Shown one piece after another: positions 49,004-61,140 of a stretch of 64,000 nucleotides of DNA; position 1 is the first letter of the stretch, and every line of letters begins with the position of its first letter. Source of the DNA: Poa pratensis (Eukaryota > Streptophyta > Magnoliopsida > Poales > Poaceae). The position numbers were made by a program, and so were the translations under genes. The notes beneath the pieces were generated by a model. The model did not search any database. It was not told the DNA's origin and was given only the letters and a program-made list of their open reading frames with translations. The stretch lies in contig CAMZMU010000089.1 in NCBI GenBank assembly GCA_947311845.1, positions 20,031,338-20,095,337 of the forward strand. The letters are read 5' to 3'.

Positions 49004-50540
49004 TGGGGTAGGCGTTGCCGCCTACGAGGTGGTCGCCTTTTTCTGTTATCTCAGTTATGTACTTCATCCATCAAGCTGTTCCTTCTGATAACATTATCTA
49101 TATCCAAAATCACTCCATTGTTTGCCAAGACTTATTTTGCAGGAGCTGGCTGCTTATGGCTAGCATTACTACCCCGCAGAATCTTACTTTCACCTCATTT
49201 CAGCTGGATAGATAGATCTCTCACTGTCTCTAACAAGAATAATTACATCATTTTGTGGTAACAAGTTTTCACTTTGTTTGAGCTTTCGATTTTTTTTCAT
49301 CCTCGCCTGACGGCACACTAGAATCTTGCATCAGTGCACTACTCTATAAAACAAAGCATTTGTCAAGTCTAATAGCAGCGAAGCACCTTTAAATAACTCT
49401 CTGCATAAACACTTCTGTTGGAAGGATGAAGATATTTTCAGCTCTGACTATCTCTGTTATTTTTCTTCAGGATCGACAAAAATGCAGGGACGAGGGACAT
49501 TTGCAGTGTAGTTGTTGATACTTTGGGCGCAATGATGTTTGTCACGATAATACTCAATTTCTTGCACATATTTCTAAGGCTGATCGTACCAATACCCGAA
49601 ACAAGATGGTGCGGCCAGTCAAGGCTTGTTTGATTGATTTTCAGTTCTTCTTATAAAACATAATTCAGAGTTTAAGAATTCAGTCCACCATTTCACGGTA
49701 AGGTTCCTTAATCATATTGTATTTCAAATTTCTACAAGGGTATCGCTCTTGTTGTTGTCTCCAGATGACATGATTGTATTGTAGCTGGATCGATTCTTAT
49801 TGGTATGTACACTCCTGGTCAGAGACTTCAGACTTCTCCAATTTTATAATGGTACCCAAGAGAACAAGCAAGTTAAAAAATCTAATTTGGAGCCTATTTT
49901 TTATTAAATGGTACTTGTGAAGGATTCTTTCTGAATGATGGTAAGGCTTAAATGATTTCCAAAAAGCGCGCCTGTGTGTCCATTTTTCTGTAGAATCCTC
50001 TGTCAAACCATTTTATCTCCCGCTGAACAAGAAGCTAGGTGTTACAATAATCTTTTTTTTTAATTATTCTTTTAAGAAGTTTAATTTAGTGCATATATGT
50101 TTCTATGTGCATTAGGTCGAGCAAAAGAAAAAAATACGCCATCAGGGTTTTCCTTCTCTGAAATGGCAAGATTTTGGGTTTCCTTCTCTGAAATGGAAAG
50201 AGTGTAGTGATCCAAGCCAAGCCGAACACTATGTTGATTTAGATTTGTATGTGCGAATTTTGTGTAAGTTAGTTAACATGATTACAAGTAAATGACGTAT
50301 TTCACTACATGTAATCTGTAGCGTGTATGTAAGGGGTGCTATTCTTTTTAATCAAAAGATGTGCCTTACAAAGCATACATTGCACGTGCACACTTACTAC
50401 TATCCGGAAGGACGAGAGGATGGCGCCACGCAAGTTGGAATATTCCCTTTGCGCTGTGTGAGGTGCTCATTTTCTTTAGTTTATGAATAATGAAACATTT
50501 GTTAAGAGAATATATGAAATTCAGAAGGGCTGAAGGCGCC
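49004..50540. other. Intergenic DNA upstream of the membrane-protein gene
   Basis: AT-rich, no gene recognised. A paired phrase (TTTTGGGTTTCCTTCTCTGAAATGG) repeats at about 50,144-50,200. Confidence 0.35.
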
Positions 50541-50543
50541 AGC

Positions 50544-50550
50544 TATAAAA
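50544..50550 (+). promoter_or_regulatory. TATA box
   Basis: GCTATAAAAGCAG lies about 30 bp before the likely transcription start (about 50,575). It is followed by a GC-rich leader and a GT donor at 50,700 (CCCCTG-GTACGTG). Confidence 0.6.
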
Positions 50551-51770
50551 GCAGTTGACCTGGGCCGAGCTCTTCCCTCTGAATTTTATTCGGCGGTTTC
50601 CAGAAGAAGAGCACCTACCTCGTCGTCCTCTTCAGAGACTCAACGGCGGCGGCCGGCGATTAACTCCGACCCGCACGTGAAAGAGTTGCCGAACCCCTGG
50701 TACGTGATTGCGTACGAGAACCTTTTTCTAGCTTTTGTTCCCTCGAGTTTACTGGAAAGTTTTCCGATTCGTTCTTCGCGAGGTTTGGCTTCCCCTTTTC
50801 TCCAAAGAATTCTACTCTTTTCGGGAGGAACAGATCCGGAAAGGAGCTTTTTCCGATTCCGCATGCCTTGAAATTCGGCCGATTAAATTCGGCCGCAATG
50901 GATACGAGAAACCCGCTACGCCGCTACTCCCGCGCAAGCGAGAAGGGAGCGGCGGGGACTTTGGAAGCTGCGCGTTCGCCATAGCCCAAAGGCGCCAGCC
51001 ACTCCAAGTTCCCGCCTAGCGCCGCCACCAAGCAGCCCTACACGCTATCGCCGTCAGCATGCCGTAGATCTCATCGCGCCTGTCCTGCAGCGCCAGGGCG
51101 GCGGCGCTCAGCTTCACCGGTGACGAGGGTCTGTTGGAACTTGGAAGAAACTGCACCAGGTTCGCGCTGTGGGCGAGGTAAAAACGGTCTGTTCGAACTT
51201 GGAAGAAAACACTTTGACACCGTAGCTTTTGCTGTGTCCGGGTAAAAACGTTTGAGTTAATTGAATTTTCACTTCTCTACACCGTATTACATGTGATAAA
51301 TGATACTACTGTGGTACAATATCGCTAAGCGCGGCCCTGGATTATCGTTAATTGAATTTTCACTTCTCTACCCCGTTGCAAAAGAAGGCTCCTTCACTTT
51401 GTTTGAGATTCACTTGCCCCCAGTTGGCAGATCCATGTTTTGATACGTTCCTCTTTTTTTCCTCTCGCTTTTGGACAATAAGCTTGATCTGTCAGTTTGG
51501 CTTTGTGATGTTGAAGTGCTAAGATTTTTTTGCGGGGTCGCTTTTCCTTATCATTGTACAGTGATGAAAGAAGCTCATAAAAGAAACTGGTAAACATGAT
51601 GACGTACTGTATTAGCTGGAATGCTTACTCAGCTTCTCTTGTTGTCGTTGGTTGACCAAGCTACTCCCAAACAAAAATGAGTACTTAACTATTATCTCCT
51701 GAGCAAGATAATCATGCATGTTTCTTTTCTTGCAGCACTGCGTTCTTACGTTTGGCCACCACCCGCCACA

Positions 51771-53968
51771 ATGGGGACAGCCGTCGCTCGCTGGCTGGCG
51801 CCGGCGACGGCGCCGCCGCCGCCCCCTACCCTCGGCCAGGTTAGTCATTTCGGCTGTCGCAACGGGGTGGAGGAATTCGTAAAACGCTTGCATATGTCTG
51901 TGTTATTTTTCTCGAGAAGTGGTAACACGTACGTGCGGGTGACAGACAGACCAGTCAAGTAGTAGTACTGAGATCATTGCGGTTACTTCTGAGCTATTGC
52001 GAGTCACGGTTTATTTGGATGTGAAAGGATGCTTGTCGGCTAGAGCACGAGGCAGCCAGTCAACTAGAGACCCATGAGGCAGGACAAATTAAAAGCGCGA
52101 ATCTTGTGATTGGGCATGCGTCATGGGAGGCTCATATTTTATGCTCGGTTGGTGGTAGAATAGTTTCGGTACTTTGGTTAGCAAGATAGAACATGCATAC
52201 TTTTTTTTAAAAGAAGAAGGAAAAAGCTTCGCCCCGATCTATTGATTAAGAAGAAATTATAATTTTATGTTTTACAACACCGGCCTACGGCCCAAAAAAT
52301 AGGAGAGACAGTAATATTGACCCAAGTGTGAGCCTCGTCTTTGATCCGATCCAAGATAATCGATAGTTGGGTAGATTTACCTCGAAACACCCTAGCGTTT
52401 CTCTGCTACCAAAAGAAAAGAATGGAAAGAAAGCCACGGCTTTGCGACGGGACGAGTTGCTCATGGTCAAATGTGTCCATCACTCTCGCACATTAATTTG
52501 TGAAGTTTGCCCAATTGCCCGTATCCAATCCAACCAGGGGATACGATTAAATATAGCATTCACACGATGCTTTTGTGGATCAGCCTTGCTCAGCAGATGC
52601 CGCCTGTTTTTTTTCCACGGGGCAACGACGTTGCTACCGACAACTGACAGTGACACCGCAGACTTATTGAGACATAGACCCGTTGATAAGAAGAAACAAA
52701 TTACACGACTTGCTCGCAACTAACGAGAAATTAATAGCACACGTACAGTACGAGGAGGAATGTGGACTAAAGCTCATGCAACAAGAACCAACCATTGCAT
52801 ATCACAGCGTTATTGTAGCATTAACACTTCGTTTCGTCCCACTGTGGCATGCCGCATGTGGCTCACAAATCACAAAGCAAAAGCACTAGGCTCCGTAAAC
52901 GAAAGAGTAAATGGTGGACCAGCAGCCTTTCAAATGCAGATATTTAGTCGTATCTCCCTTCCTTCAATTTTTTAATCATATTCCTTGAAAAATTTAATTA
53001 AAAATCTTAATTCTTGATCTCGTTGGCCTATAGCAGACTGAAGCAAGGCATTCGGAAGAAAACATAGTAAAAAAAATAATCTAGCGAAATTTCGCGCTAC
53101 TAAAAATTTCCATAAATGTTTGCCAATCAAGTGCATTTTTTGCTTTTTTTTTGGGATTTTGGTTTACTTTGAGGTGCACCATAAATTGATCCTTGGTTTA
53201 GAAAGCTTATAGTTGAGAAAACAAAGCAATCATAAAATTACTGAATTAGACACCCAATCTCTCCGGGTCATCGAAAGAAAATGTTTACTTTCTCTAAAAC
53301 CAGTTAAATGCCCCTTGCCCTTACAAGTATTCGAAAACTGTAACTCTTCAGAAAGAAGCAAATGTACTGTATTGGTCTCTTTTCTCACTGATAATACATC
53401 CATCTGCTGCACAGGATTGGACTAAGATCGTATATTGTATATATTGCAGGCCGAGGAAGGCCATGCTACTGCGAGGGAGTGGAGTGTGGAGCAATGCCGC
53501 AAGGTCAAGGTCAAGAGCCACCTCGAGTTCGGCCGCATGGTCGCTGTGTTCGGCTTCGTGGTGCTGTCGAGCTGGCTCTGCCTCCCCAAGGGTGCCAATC
53601 GCTCCAACAACGGGCGCTTCACCTTCTCCTTGCTGCTGGCATTCGCAACCTTCCTAAGCGGCAAGGCCCTCATGCTCCTCGGCATGAACATGCTACGACT
53701 ACCGGAGAACCTCGTCTCTGGTGGCGAGCGCGCCTTCTCATTCCTGATCGTCATCTGCACCGTGCTGCCCGTAATGACTCTGGCTAGTCTCCTCGCGCTA
53801 CTGCCGAGCATGCTCTACCTGTGCCTTAGCCTCGCCTTGATTACGGCAGTCGTGCTGCCGGTCGTCGGGGCATACTGGTACATGCGGCGGCGCAGAGAGG
53901 GTGGAGACGAGGCAGCGGCCTACGAGGAGCACAAGGAGGAGCACGACGTGGCGTCAAAGATCGCGTAG
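51771..53968 (+). CDS. Unrecognised multi-pass membrane protein, 195 aa
   Basis: Model: a 5'-UTR exon from about 50,575 to 50,699; exon 2 51,736-51,839, with ATG at 51,771; and exon 3 53,450-53,968, stop TAG. Introns are GT-AG and the coding join is in phase 0 (69 + 519 nt). The protein begins with a short Ala/Pro-rich segment (ATAPPPPPTLGQ). A charged stretch and four hydrophobic segments follow, at roughly residues 55-72 (VAVFGFVVLSSWLCLP), 80-105 (FSLLLAFATFLSGKALMLLG), 125-150 (FLIVICTVLPVMTLASLLAL) and 150-175 (LYLCLSLALITAVVLPVVGA), and it ends with an Arg-rich then Glu/Lys-rich tail, likely cytosolic. No family is recognised; it resembles small grass-specific membrane proteins. Exon 3 has the high G+C of a real cereal coding exon, unlike its AT-rich surroundings. 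A LINE tail sits in intron 2, and LINE DNA begins about 50 bp after the stop. Confidence 0.72.
52201..52720 (-). mobile_element. LINE 3'-end insertion in intron 2 of the membrane-protein gene
   Basis: The T run at 52,201-52,208 is a - strand A tail. Upstream on the - strand is a decayed ORF2 C-terminus (RGKSTQLSIILDRIKDEA, then a stop and 3' UTR). The part between 52,480 and 52,720 continues as a degraded zinc-binding region. It lies wholly within the 1.6-kb intron. Confidence 0.65.
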
Positions 53969-54017
53969 TGCATCACCAACTAGGCGTTCGGGGGACCGGT
54001 CGGCGAGTTATTCAGCA

Positions 54018-54150
54018 AGATAAAGGGCTTTATTACTTAAAAAGTTTAAGGATTACACCCGGCCTCTGCATAAGAATGCACACAGCCGAAGTCCAGCAGA
54101 ACAATAAGGAAAATGTAGCACTAGACGGATTACAATCATGCTACTTGCAT
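54018..54150 (-). mobile_element. LINE 3'-UTR fragment, same family as LINE 4
   Basis: The - strand reads TTATGCAGAGGCCGGGTGTA followed by AGTAATAAAGCCCTTTATCT, nearly the same as the 3' UTR of LINE 4 at 48,935-48,993. It starts about 50 bp after the stop codon of the membrane-protein gene, so it may supply that gene's 3' UTR. Confidence 0.75.
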
Positions 54151-54479
54151 CTGAATAGAACATTTTCGTCATCTCGTGGGTATGCCTCTTTGATGTCTAC
54201 ATGATTACAAAGACCATTTTAGTAAGGTATTGGAAATGTATCTTACAGATATCTAAATTATTTATTTTCCTAAGAAATAGAAAATCAGAGGATACATATG
54301 GAATACGTGTCCCAAGGTATCCGAATGTAACCCCCTAGGCCTCATAAGTCACTTTCCAAAAATATATGGGCATTCTAACAGTTCAGCGTGTCAATCATCA
54401 AGCTAGGTCGGTGCCACGACCGCCATCCATGTAACCATCTTATTTATGTTCACCATCATCATCTTCGACATGTGTTGGA

Positions 54480-54960
54480 GGATGTAGCTCTAAGAAATTG
54501 TGCCTTGTACGCCGAGGCCGCCAAGTATTGTTCACTTGCCACCATATTCTATATGATGTCGGTCTCCTCAAGGATCACGGCTTGTAGTTGCACCCATAGC
54601 CTCACGTATTGCTCCAAATGAGCAAGAAAGAACTCCCCGGTTAGAGCAATCTTGGAGATCCAATTGGGCCAAGGAACATGCTATTCAAAGCCTTGACCAC
54701 CACCTCATGTATAACAATGGACTAACACGTGTGATAGAAGTTCACAGAGAAATGGTCAACGCGCTCCGTTTCTTCTTGATCGGTCAAAACCAAGCCATTC
54801 ACACGAAGCCTATGAATACAATTTCTCATGAGTCTGCGAGAGACGTCGATATGGAAGAAGCTAGTATTAGCATCTCCCTCCTTAAGCCCAAAGGAGGCGA
54901 GACCTAAACCAAGCAATGGTACGCTCTAAAGACGTGAGAATTAGGCATTTTAGTTTAAGT
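54480..54960 (-). mobile_element. Decayed LINE ORF2 fragment (endonuclease-RT linker)
   Basis: A - strand frame at 54,916-54,722 reads LKEGDANTSFFHIDVSRRL...RVNGLVLTDQEE, the characteristic linker of plant LINEs. The flanks are degenerate. Confidence 0.65.
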
Positions 54961-55253
54961 TGCTTCCGCAACACGGTTCCCCTACTGTTAGGGCAGCCAC
55001 AACGTCGCCATAGTTAAATCTAACACAGAGCACACTTTGCATCAAAGTGAAATTCACTTTGGCAAGAGCATCACAATTTAGCCAATTCCAAATGTCTGTA
55101 TCGTGGGCCCCACCACTGAATATAAACACATAGAGAATCCACATGCATGTGTTCCAACCGCTCTGGCGGCGGAGATGGAGGACACTATACTCCCAAGCAA
55201 GATTGTTTGGCAATAAATAAGTATATACTGAGATCAGGTGCCTTGCCATGGTC

Positions 55254-55486
55254 AAGGCACCGGTGAACAGTGTTTTGCCTTACTGATTGGGCCATTAGAT
55301 TGACAATAGAGGGACAAGATTAAACGACGGATGTACTCTGTAGCTGTGACTATACAAGTGTAATGTTTGCGATGCTGTAACAGATGTACTGTAGCACTGC
55401 GACTGTTCATATTCATCCATGCCATCAATTCTCCATCCAACGGCTAGAAAAGAGGGTCAAGGCATTATACTGTTCACCGATGCCTT
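55254..55486. mobile_element. MITE with 28-bp inverted repeats, cut by Gypsy insertion
   Basis: The left end AAGGCACCGGTGAACAGTGT matches the reverse complement of the right end, AAGGCATCGGTGAACAGTAT, with both continuing to TGCCTT. The element is about 233 bp and non-coding. The right end abuts the Gypsy LTR at 55,487, and the last bases GCCTT are likely the LTR element's target duplication. The left flank forms a near-palindrome, GGTGCCTTGCCATGGTCAAG. The superfamily is not assigned. Confidence 0.65.
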
Positions 55487-55987
55487 TGTCGGGGGAATAC
55501 TTTGTGGAATAACCCGCGGCCCATATTGATAAGTGCGACTTGTTTAACTCGCACGAATATAAGCCTACATGAAAGCAAGCCCAATATCGCACCGACATAG
55601 GGAGAAGAATCTAGAAGACATATCCTGGAAGGCGTGAAGACTAATTGGTCTCCAAGTAGGTTTCAGTCGATATATTTCTTGTGGAGGAAGTTTCCTTTGT
55701 AGCCTGACGAGCCTCTATGTATATAAAGAGGACTCGCAGGACTTAGAGGGGTCAAGCCCTCAAACCCTAGTTCATACGACGAGTACCGAGATCGGATCGC
55801 CTCCATTGTAACACCTCATATATCATATCAATACCAATCTAGGATAGACAGGAATCAGGTGTTTACCTCACATTGAGGGGCCGAACCTGGGTAAATCTGT
55901 GTTGATCTTTGTTCCTGCGATCCCAAGCTCGCGCAATCCCACACCTACGAAGTCATCCATGACATCTGATGTGACAAACCCACGACA
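55487..55987 (+). mobile_element. 5' LTR of Gypsy element 1
   Basis: 501 bp starting TGTCGGGGGAATACTTTG and ending AACCCACGACA. A TATA-like TATGTATATAAAGAGG lies near 55,715, and a 3' processing region with TCATATATCATATCAATA follows. It is immediately followed by the primer binding site. Confidence 0.8.
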
Positions 55988-58686
55988 GTTGGCGCCCACC
56001 GTGGGGCCTGCGGTCAAGAGTGTCACGTTCCAGGCAAGATCGGAATCAGGGTTCAAGGACATCGCCATCGGCCAAGTTGAAAACATCAATGGTGTTCCCT
56101 TCATTGACGACACAGAGTGGGGACCCGAGGCAGATCACATCGAGTTCGGGTACATTATTACCATTGGATCTGTGAAAATCTTCGTCGGATCCGTCAGTCG
56201 CAAATCAATGGACGCGACTCAAGGAGGCGAATCAGGAGAGGAATTGCGGCCAGTCAGGGTCCGCGTGCTGGAAGAACTGCAGCAAGCCACAGCAAAAGTA
56301 TCCGTCCTCGTCCCGTCAAAACCAGTTTGGTAATCTCTACCAAGCTGGTAGGAAGATCCCAAAATTAAAGAAATCGAAATTGTCAGGACGGAGCTTTGTG
56401 AAGAAGCGCAAAGGCTCACGGCCGAGCGCAAAAAACTCCAGGAAGAAGATCGGCGACTGCGGCGTTGGCAGCAAAAGCAGCAGGCGATTTGGACCAAGAC
56501 GGACGAAGGGGAGCGAGAGATGAAGCAGAAGTTCCACAACAATCCGGAGAGAAATGTGCACGCCGCGATCGGGATATTGTCAAGGATAGCACCGGTCGGA
56601 GACACGCGAGCTGATAAGGAAGCTCGCCATGCGATTGGTCTACTACAAACTGCTATCCTACAACAGGCAAACATGTATGGAATCACGCCTATCGAGCCGC
56701 AACACGAGGTATCATGGGGCGGGGAAAGATGCGGCGTGGAAGAAGTAGTCAACCAGCCAGCAGGTCTGCAAATATCACTAGGCAAAGAAAATAAGGCAGA
56801 TGATAAGCCGCAGACACCCGGGGCGACCAACGAACCCAGTTTGAAACTGAATCAGATGAAGACTCAGCACCAGTAAGCTCCTATTCGTTATTGAAAGGGC
56901 CAGCATGCTTTGGGGAGGAAATACGGCTCACTCGTTTCCCTCCGAACTTTGGTGAGTCGCAGCGAGTCACCACCTACCATAACGACCAAGACCCCGCCCT
57001 ATGGATAGAGGATTATGAAATAAACATGACAGGAACTGACGTAACTCAGGAGGTGCGCGCAAAGTATTTTCACTTGGTAATATAGGGAGAAGCTAGGGAT
57101 TGGCTGCTAAGGTTGCCGCCAAGGTCAATAAACACATGGGAAGACCTGAAAGATAAGTTCATCAAAAGATTCTAAATGGAAGACATGAAAAACCTCAGGT
57201 AATGCGTCCAGAAGGAGGACGAATCAAGCAGCATTGGATAAAAAGAGTCGCAAAAATCCTCGGCTCCGCCAAAAATATAACAGTGCAATCTGCAGTGCAA
57301 GTCATAAGGAAGAATTGTAGATTTTAGCCACTGGTGCACAAATTAAGTCGTGCTGGACATAAGATTGATAGTTTCGACCAACTATTGGCAACAGCCAATA
57401 AGTATGCAAAGACAGATAAGATGGCAGGCGGCTTATCACAAATCCCAAAGGAAAAGGCGCAAACAACACAAACTGAACACCGTAAGTGTCAACTGAGGGA
57501 GCAAAGAAGACAAAAGGAATCATTCCCCAATAGCGCCGAAGGGGTCTTTGACAGTCCCTGCGACTTACACTGCAGAAGGGATGGGAGGCCCGCGAGCCAC
57601 ACGAAGGCGCAGTGCCATTACAACAGGCGGTAGAAAGAAAGTGATTCATCAGTCGCGACTCACAGCGGATCAATGCAGCATAAGGACAAGGCGAGCTCCC
57701 ACCAAAAGCCCGACACTTCATTTAGAAGAAATATAGGGCAATTTCATACCGTGGAGGTGCAAACAGCGGGAAAAAGGAGACAAGTGGACAGCAACCGGAG
57801 ATGTGACCAAATCCCAACGCCGGAAAGATGTCGTCGCTGGACGGAGCGATCGGTCATTTGGAGCCGCGACGATCATCCCCCAGAAGTAAAAGATCCAGGA
57901 CAGTTGGCCCTTGTAGTCGCACCACAAGTCGTGGGATACAGGTTGAACAAAGTCCTCATGGATGGAGGAGGAAGAGTAAACATCCTATACCAAGACACGC
58001 TTCGTCGAATGAACATACCCGAGTGGCGGCTACAGCCAACCAGGAAGGATATCCAAGGCATAATTCCAGGAGTACTTACTCGACCTATAGGAAAAATAAC
58101 CCTCGAAGTCAGCTTTGGGACTGAGCGAAACTTCCGCACAGAACTCCTAGACTTTGAGGTTGTAGCTGTCAAAAGCCCATACCATGCGCTCTTCGGGAGA
58201 GAAGCCTACGTCAACTTCACTGCCCGCCCCTGCTACGTATACCTGCAGTTAAAAATACCAGGACCAAACGACGTGATCACGGTACATGGAGACAGGCAAA
58301 GAGCACTAGAATGCGAGGAAGCAGGCTCAATAATCGCAGAACAAGCTTGCATTGCCAACTCCTCACACGGTTACAGGCCACAGATGAGCCTTCGCAGCCC
58401 AAAACGAATCGCATTGGGGACGCCACGGAGGCGGACAGCGGGATGCACTCACCAGATGGTAAATTCCAACCAAGCAGCCGCAAATCAGGAAGATAATGTT
58501 TCAGAAATTGCTTTGATACAAAAAGAAGATAAGAGATGGCGCATATGCATAGATCCAATCTCAATCAACAACCCCAGTCAAAGAGGTCCAGTTATTGTGA
58601 GACCCTACAACACAGACGCGAACCAGCCTAAGTCGCAACCCAGTGCGACTAATCTTCCAAAGGATTTGCCCCTTACTTTAACATGA
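55899..58686 (+). pseudogene. Gypsy element 1 gag-protease remnant
   Basis: Gag pieces on + in several frames: 55,899-56,333, 56,520-56,876 and about 56,890-57,190 (RFPPNFGE...DPALWIEDYE, then ARDWLLRLPPRSINTWEDL). A capsid-like tail follows (about 57,330). A retropepsin-like region in the 57,673-58,686 frame has VLMDGGGRVNILYQDTLRRM, with Gly in place of the usual Ser/Thr-Ala, and ALFGREAY. It ends with the first RT block only (KEDKRWRICIDPISINNP). Stops interrupt gag. Everything from mid-RT to integrase is missing. Confidence 0.8.
55989..56008 (+). promoter_or_regulatory. Primer binding site of Gypsy element 1
   Basis: TTGGCGCCCACCGTGGGGCC directly follows the 5' LTR; this is the usual tRNA-primer site of many cereal Gypsy elements. 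Confidence 0.7.
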
Positions 58687-59520
58687 AAAACACATCGGAG
58701 CTATCATGCTCGACCCGAGTCGCTCTTAACGACTCAAACATGAACCAATCAGGCGTTCAACCCCACTCCGTCAGGAGTACCAATTCGCAACCAAGTGCGA
58801 TGAGTATCAAGTATGCATGACCTGCGAGGAACAGAAAACTCGCATTAAAGGGTCTGGATCGCCTTTGTCACACCCTGTAAGAAATTAAGTGATTATGAAA
58901 TAAAGCCGACGTCCTTGACATTCAAGGGTTCGTCGTTTCGCCTCAACTATCATTGAGTCGCTGAGTCTTTTGAATTTGATACATCACTAACCCTTGAGGG
59001 CTTTTTACAAGCACAGTGAGCACAGCTCGCTACCTCAACCTTTGCCAAACGAGTGACACTTATCCTTAAGTTAGAAGCGTCTTGCATTATGCGGCCAAAG
59101 TACTGGGGTGTGGCGTCAATCGAGTCTGAATGTTTATCATGGCCTTTCTCGACCCTAAACACGAGCGTTTACTTAATGGAAATATCATAAAAAAACCTGC
59201 TTATAGGTCACAAAAGTACTGTTTATAGTACACAAATGTTTTACAAACTAACGGGCACGTCCCACATTACTATTTATTTCTGCCTCCGAGTCGCAGGAAT
59301 AGAAGTCTGCGTGGCTTGTCTTGGGGTTGAAGCGGCAGGTGTCCTTATAACCAGGGCACCACCAGACGAAGTAGAAGGACCACCAGGTCCCGACGATGGA
59401 TTAGAAGCCCGGGATGAATCAGCCCCAGTGGATTTTTCCTTCGCAACTTTGCTGCCATCAGGATTGAATCTCCCAAGATAAGAGCCCAAGTCTAAGTTCT
59501 TAACAAACAGTGTGGCGTAC

Positions 59521-61024
59521 TGATACGTCCATTTTGCATCACTATTTTATAGCATAATTTACTGTTATTCAATGATATATTTCATATTAAGATGTGTTAC
59601 TTATGTTATTTTGTCTTATTTTGCATGTTTGATGATATTGGATAATTAACTGCCGGAGTCAGATTTCAGCTGGAAAAAGCACGTCAAGGCACTATATTTC
59701 TGGAGCACTAAAAATATTTCCGAAAACAGATGTTCCTATTTTATCAGAAGATGGACTAAGCCAAAAGGGGAGGCTGAGATGGGCCAGGAGGGGCCCACAC
59801 CACCCCTGGGCGCGGGCCCACCTTGGCCGCGCCCTGGCCAGGTGTGGTGCCCCTGGCCCACCTCAGGCGCTCCCCCTTCGCGTACTTCATCCCCCAGAAA
59901 CCCTAAGACACGGGAGAGCCGAGAAAATATTCCGCCGCCTCCACGAGGCGGAAACAACAGAGAGAGAAAAAGCTCTCCGGCAGGGAGAAATCTGCCGGGG
60001 AAATTCCCTCCCGGAGGGGGAGATCATCGCCATCCTCATCGTCATCGCGCTGGACTTCATCGGGATCATCATCATCATCATCTCCACCGCCATCACCACC
60101 ATCACCGCTGCACCATCTCGTTCCGCTGTAACATCTAGGGCTATACTTTGTTTAGTTCATAGGGGAAACTCTCCCGGTGTTAATTACTCCTTGTGGTTGA
60201 TGCTATTGAGTTTTATCGGTGAATTAAAGTATATGTTCAGATCGTTATCCATCATTATATCACCTCTGATCATGATCCATATGATGTCTTGTGAGTAGTT
60301 CGTTTAGTTCTTGAGGACATGGGAGAAGTCACGCTGTTAGTAGTGGAATTATGTTGAGTAATATTTAATGGTTTGATATTTAAGTTGTGGTGCTATTCTT
60401 CTAGTGGTGTCGTGTGAACGTCGACTACATGACACTTCACCTTTATGGGCCTAGAGGAATGCATTGTGTATTTGGTTGCTAATTGTGGGGTTGCCGGAGT
60501 GACAGAAACCTAAACCCCCGTTAGTATACCGGTGCACAAGGGAGCGTAGGATCTCAGAGTTTAAGGCTGTGGTTAGATTTATCTTAATTACTTTCTTGTA
60601 ACTGCGGATGCTTGCAAGGGTATAATCACAAGTATGTATTAGTCCAAGTAAGGGCGGTGCATTAGCATAGGTTCACCCACACAACACTTATCAAAACAAT
60701 GAAGATTAATCAACTATGTGAAGCGAAAGCACTTGACTAGAATCCCGTGTGTCCTCAAGAACATTTTGTCATCATAAGTAAACCAACCGGCTTGTCCTTT
60801 GCTCTAAAAAGGATTGGGCCACTCGCTGCAATTATTATTACTGTCTTTTACTTACTCGCATTTTATTTACCTGCTATATCAAAAACCCCTAAAAACTTGT
60901 CTGCTAGCATTTACAGTGAAACCTTTACCGAAACTCCTTGTCAGCACCTTCTGCTCCTCGTTGGGTTCGACACTCTTATTTATCGAAAGTACTACGATAC
61001 ACCCCCTATACTTGTGGGTCATCA
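59521..61024 (+). mobile_element. 5' LTR of Athila-type Gypsy element 2
   Basis: About 1,504 bp from TGATACGTCCATTTTGCATC to TGTGGGTCATCA. It contains ATCATCATC and CACCACCATCACC tracts near 60,060-60,110. The five bases before it, CGTAC (59516-59520), are the expected left target duplication; the partner lies outside the window. The size and start sequence fit the long LTRs of Triticeae Athila-like elements. Confidence 0.82.
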
Positions 61025-61035
61025 AGACTATTTTC

Positions 61036-61054
61036 TGGCGCCGTTGCCGGGGAG
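61036..61054 (+). promoter_or_regulatory. Primer binding site of Gypsy element 2
   Basis: TGGCGCCGTTGCCGGGGAG, 11 bp after the LTR end; the common site of Athila and related cereal Gypsy elements. Confidence 0.8.
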
Positions 61055-61140
61055 TGAAGCGCTATTGGTGAGTGGAATTGGTAAGGGAAACTTTTACTGT
61101 AGGTGCTATTTTTATTTCTGCTTGCTACTTTATTTTATCA

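Larger units (their letters stand above)
55487..59520 (+). mobile_element. Gypsy element 1, internally deleted and interrupted
   Basis: Comprises the LTR, PBS, gag and protease, then directly non-coding DNA (58,690-59,520) of the kind found before a 3' LTR, including an open frame on the - strand (59,489-59,274) of unknown meaning. RT, RNase H and integrase are absent. Its 3' LTR is not in the window, presumably beyond the Athila-type element inserted at 59,521. Confidence 0.75.

Noticed and set aside
59274..59489. - strand frame rich in Ser/Pro/Gly within Gypsy 1
   Set aside because: Could be an antisense element ORF but too short and unrecognised to call.
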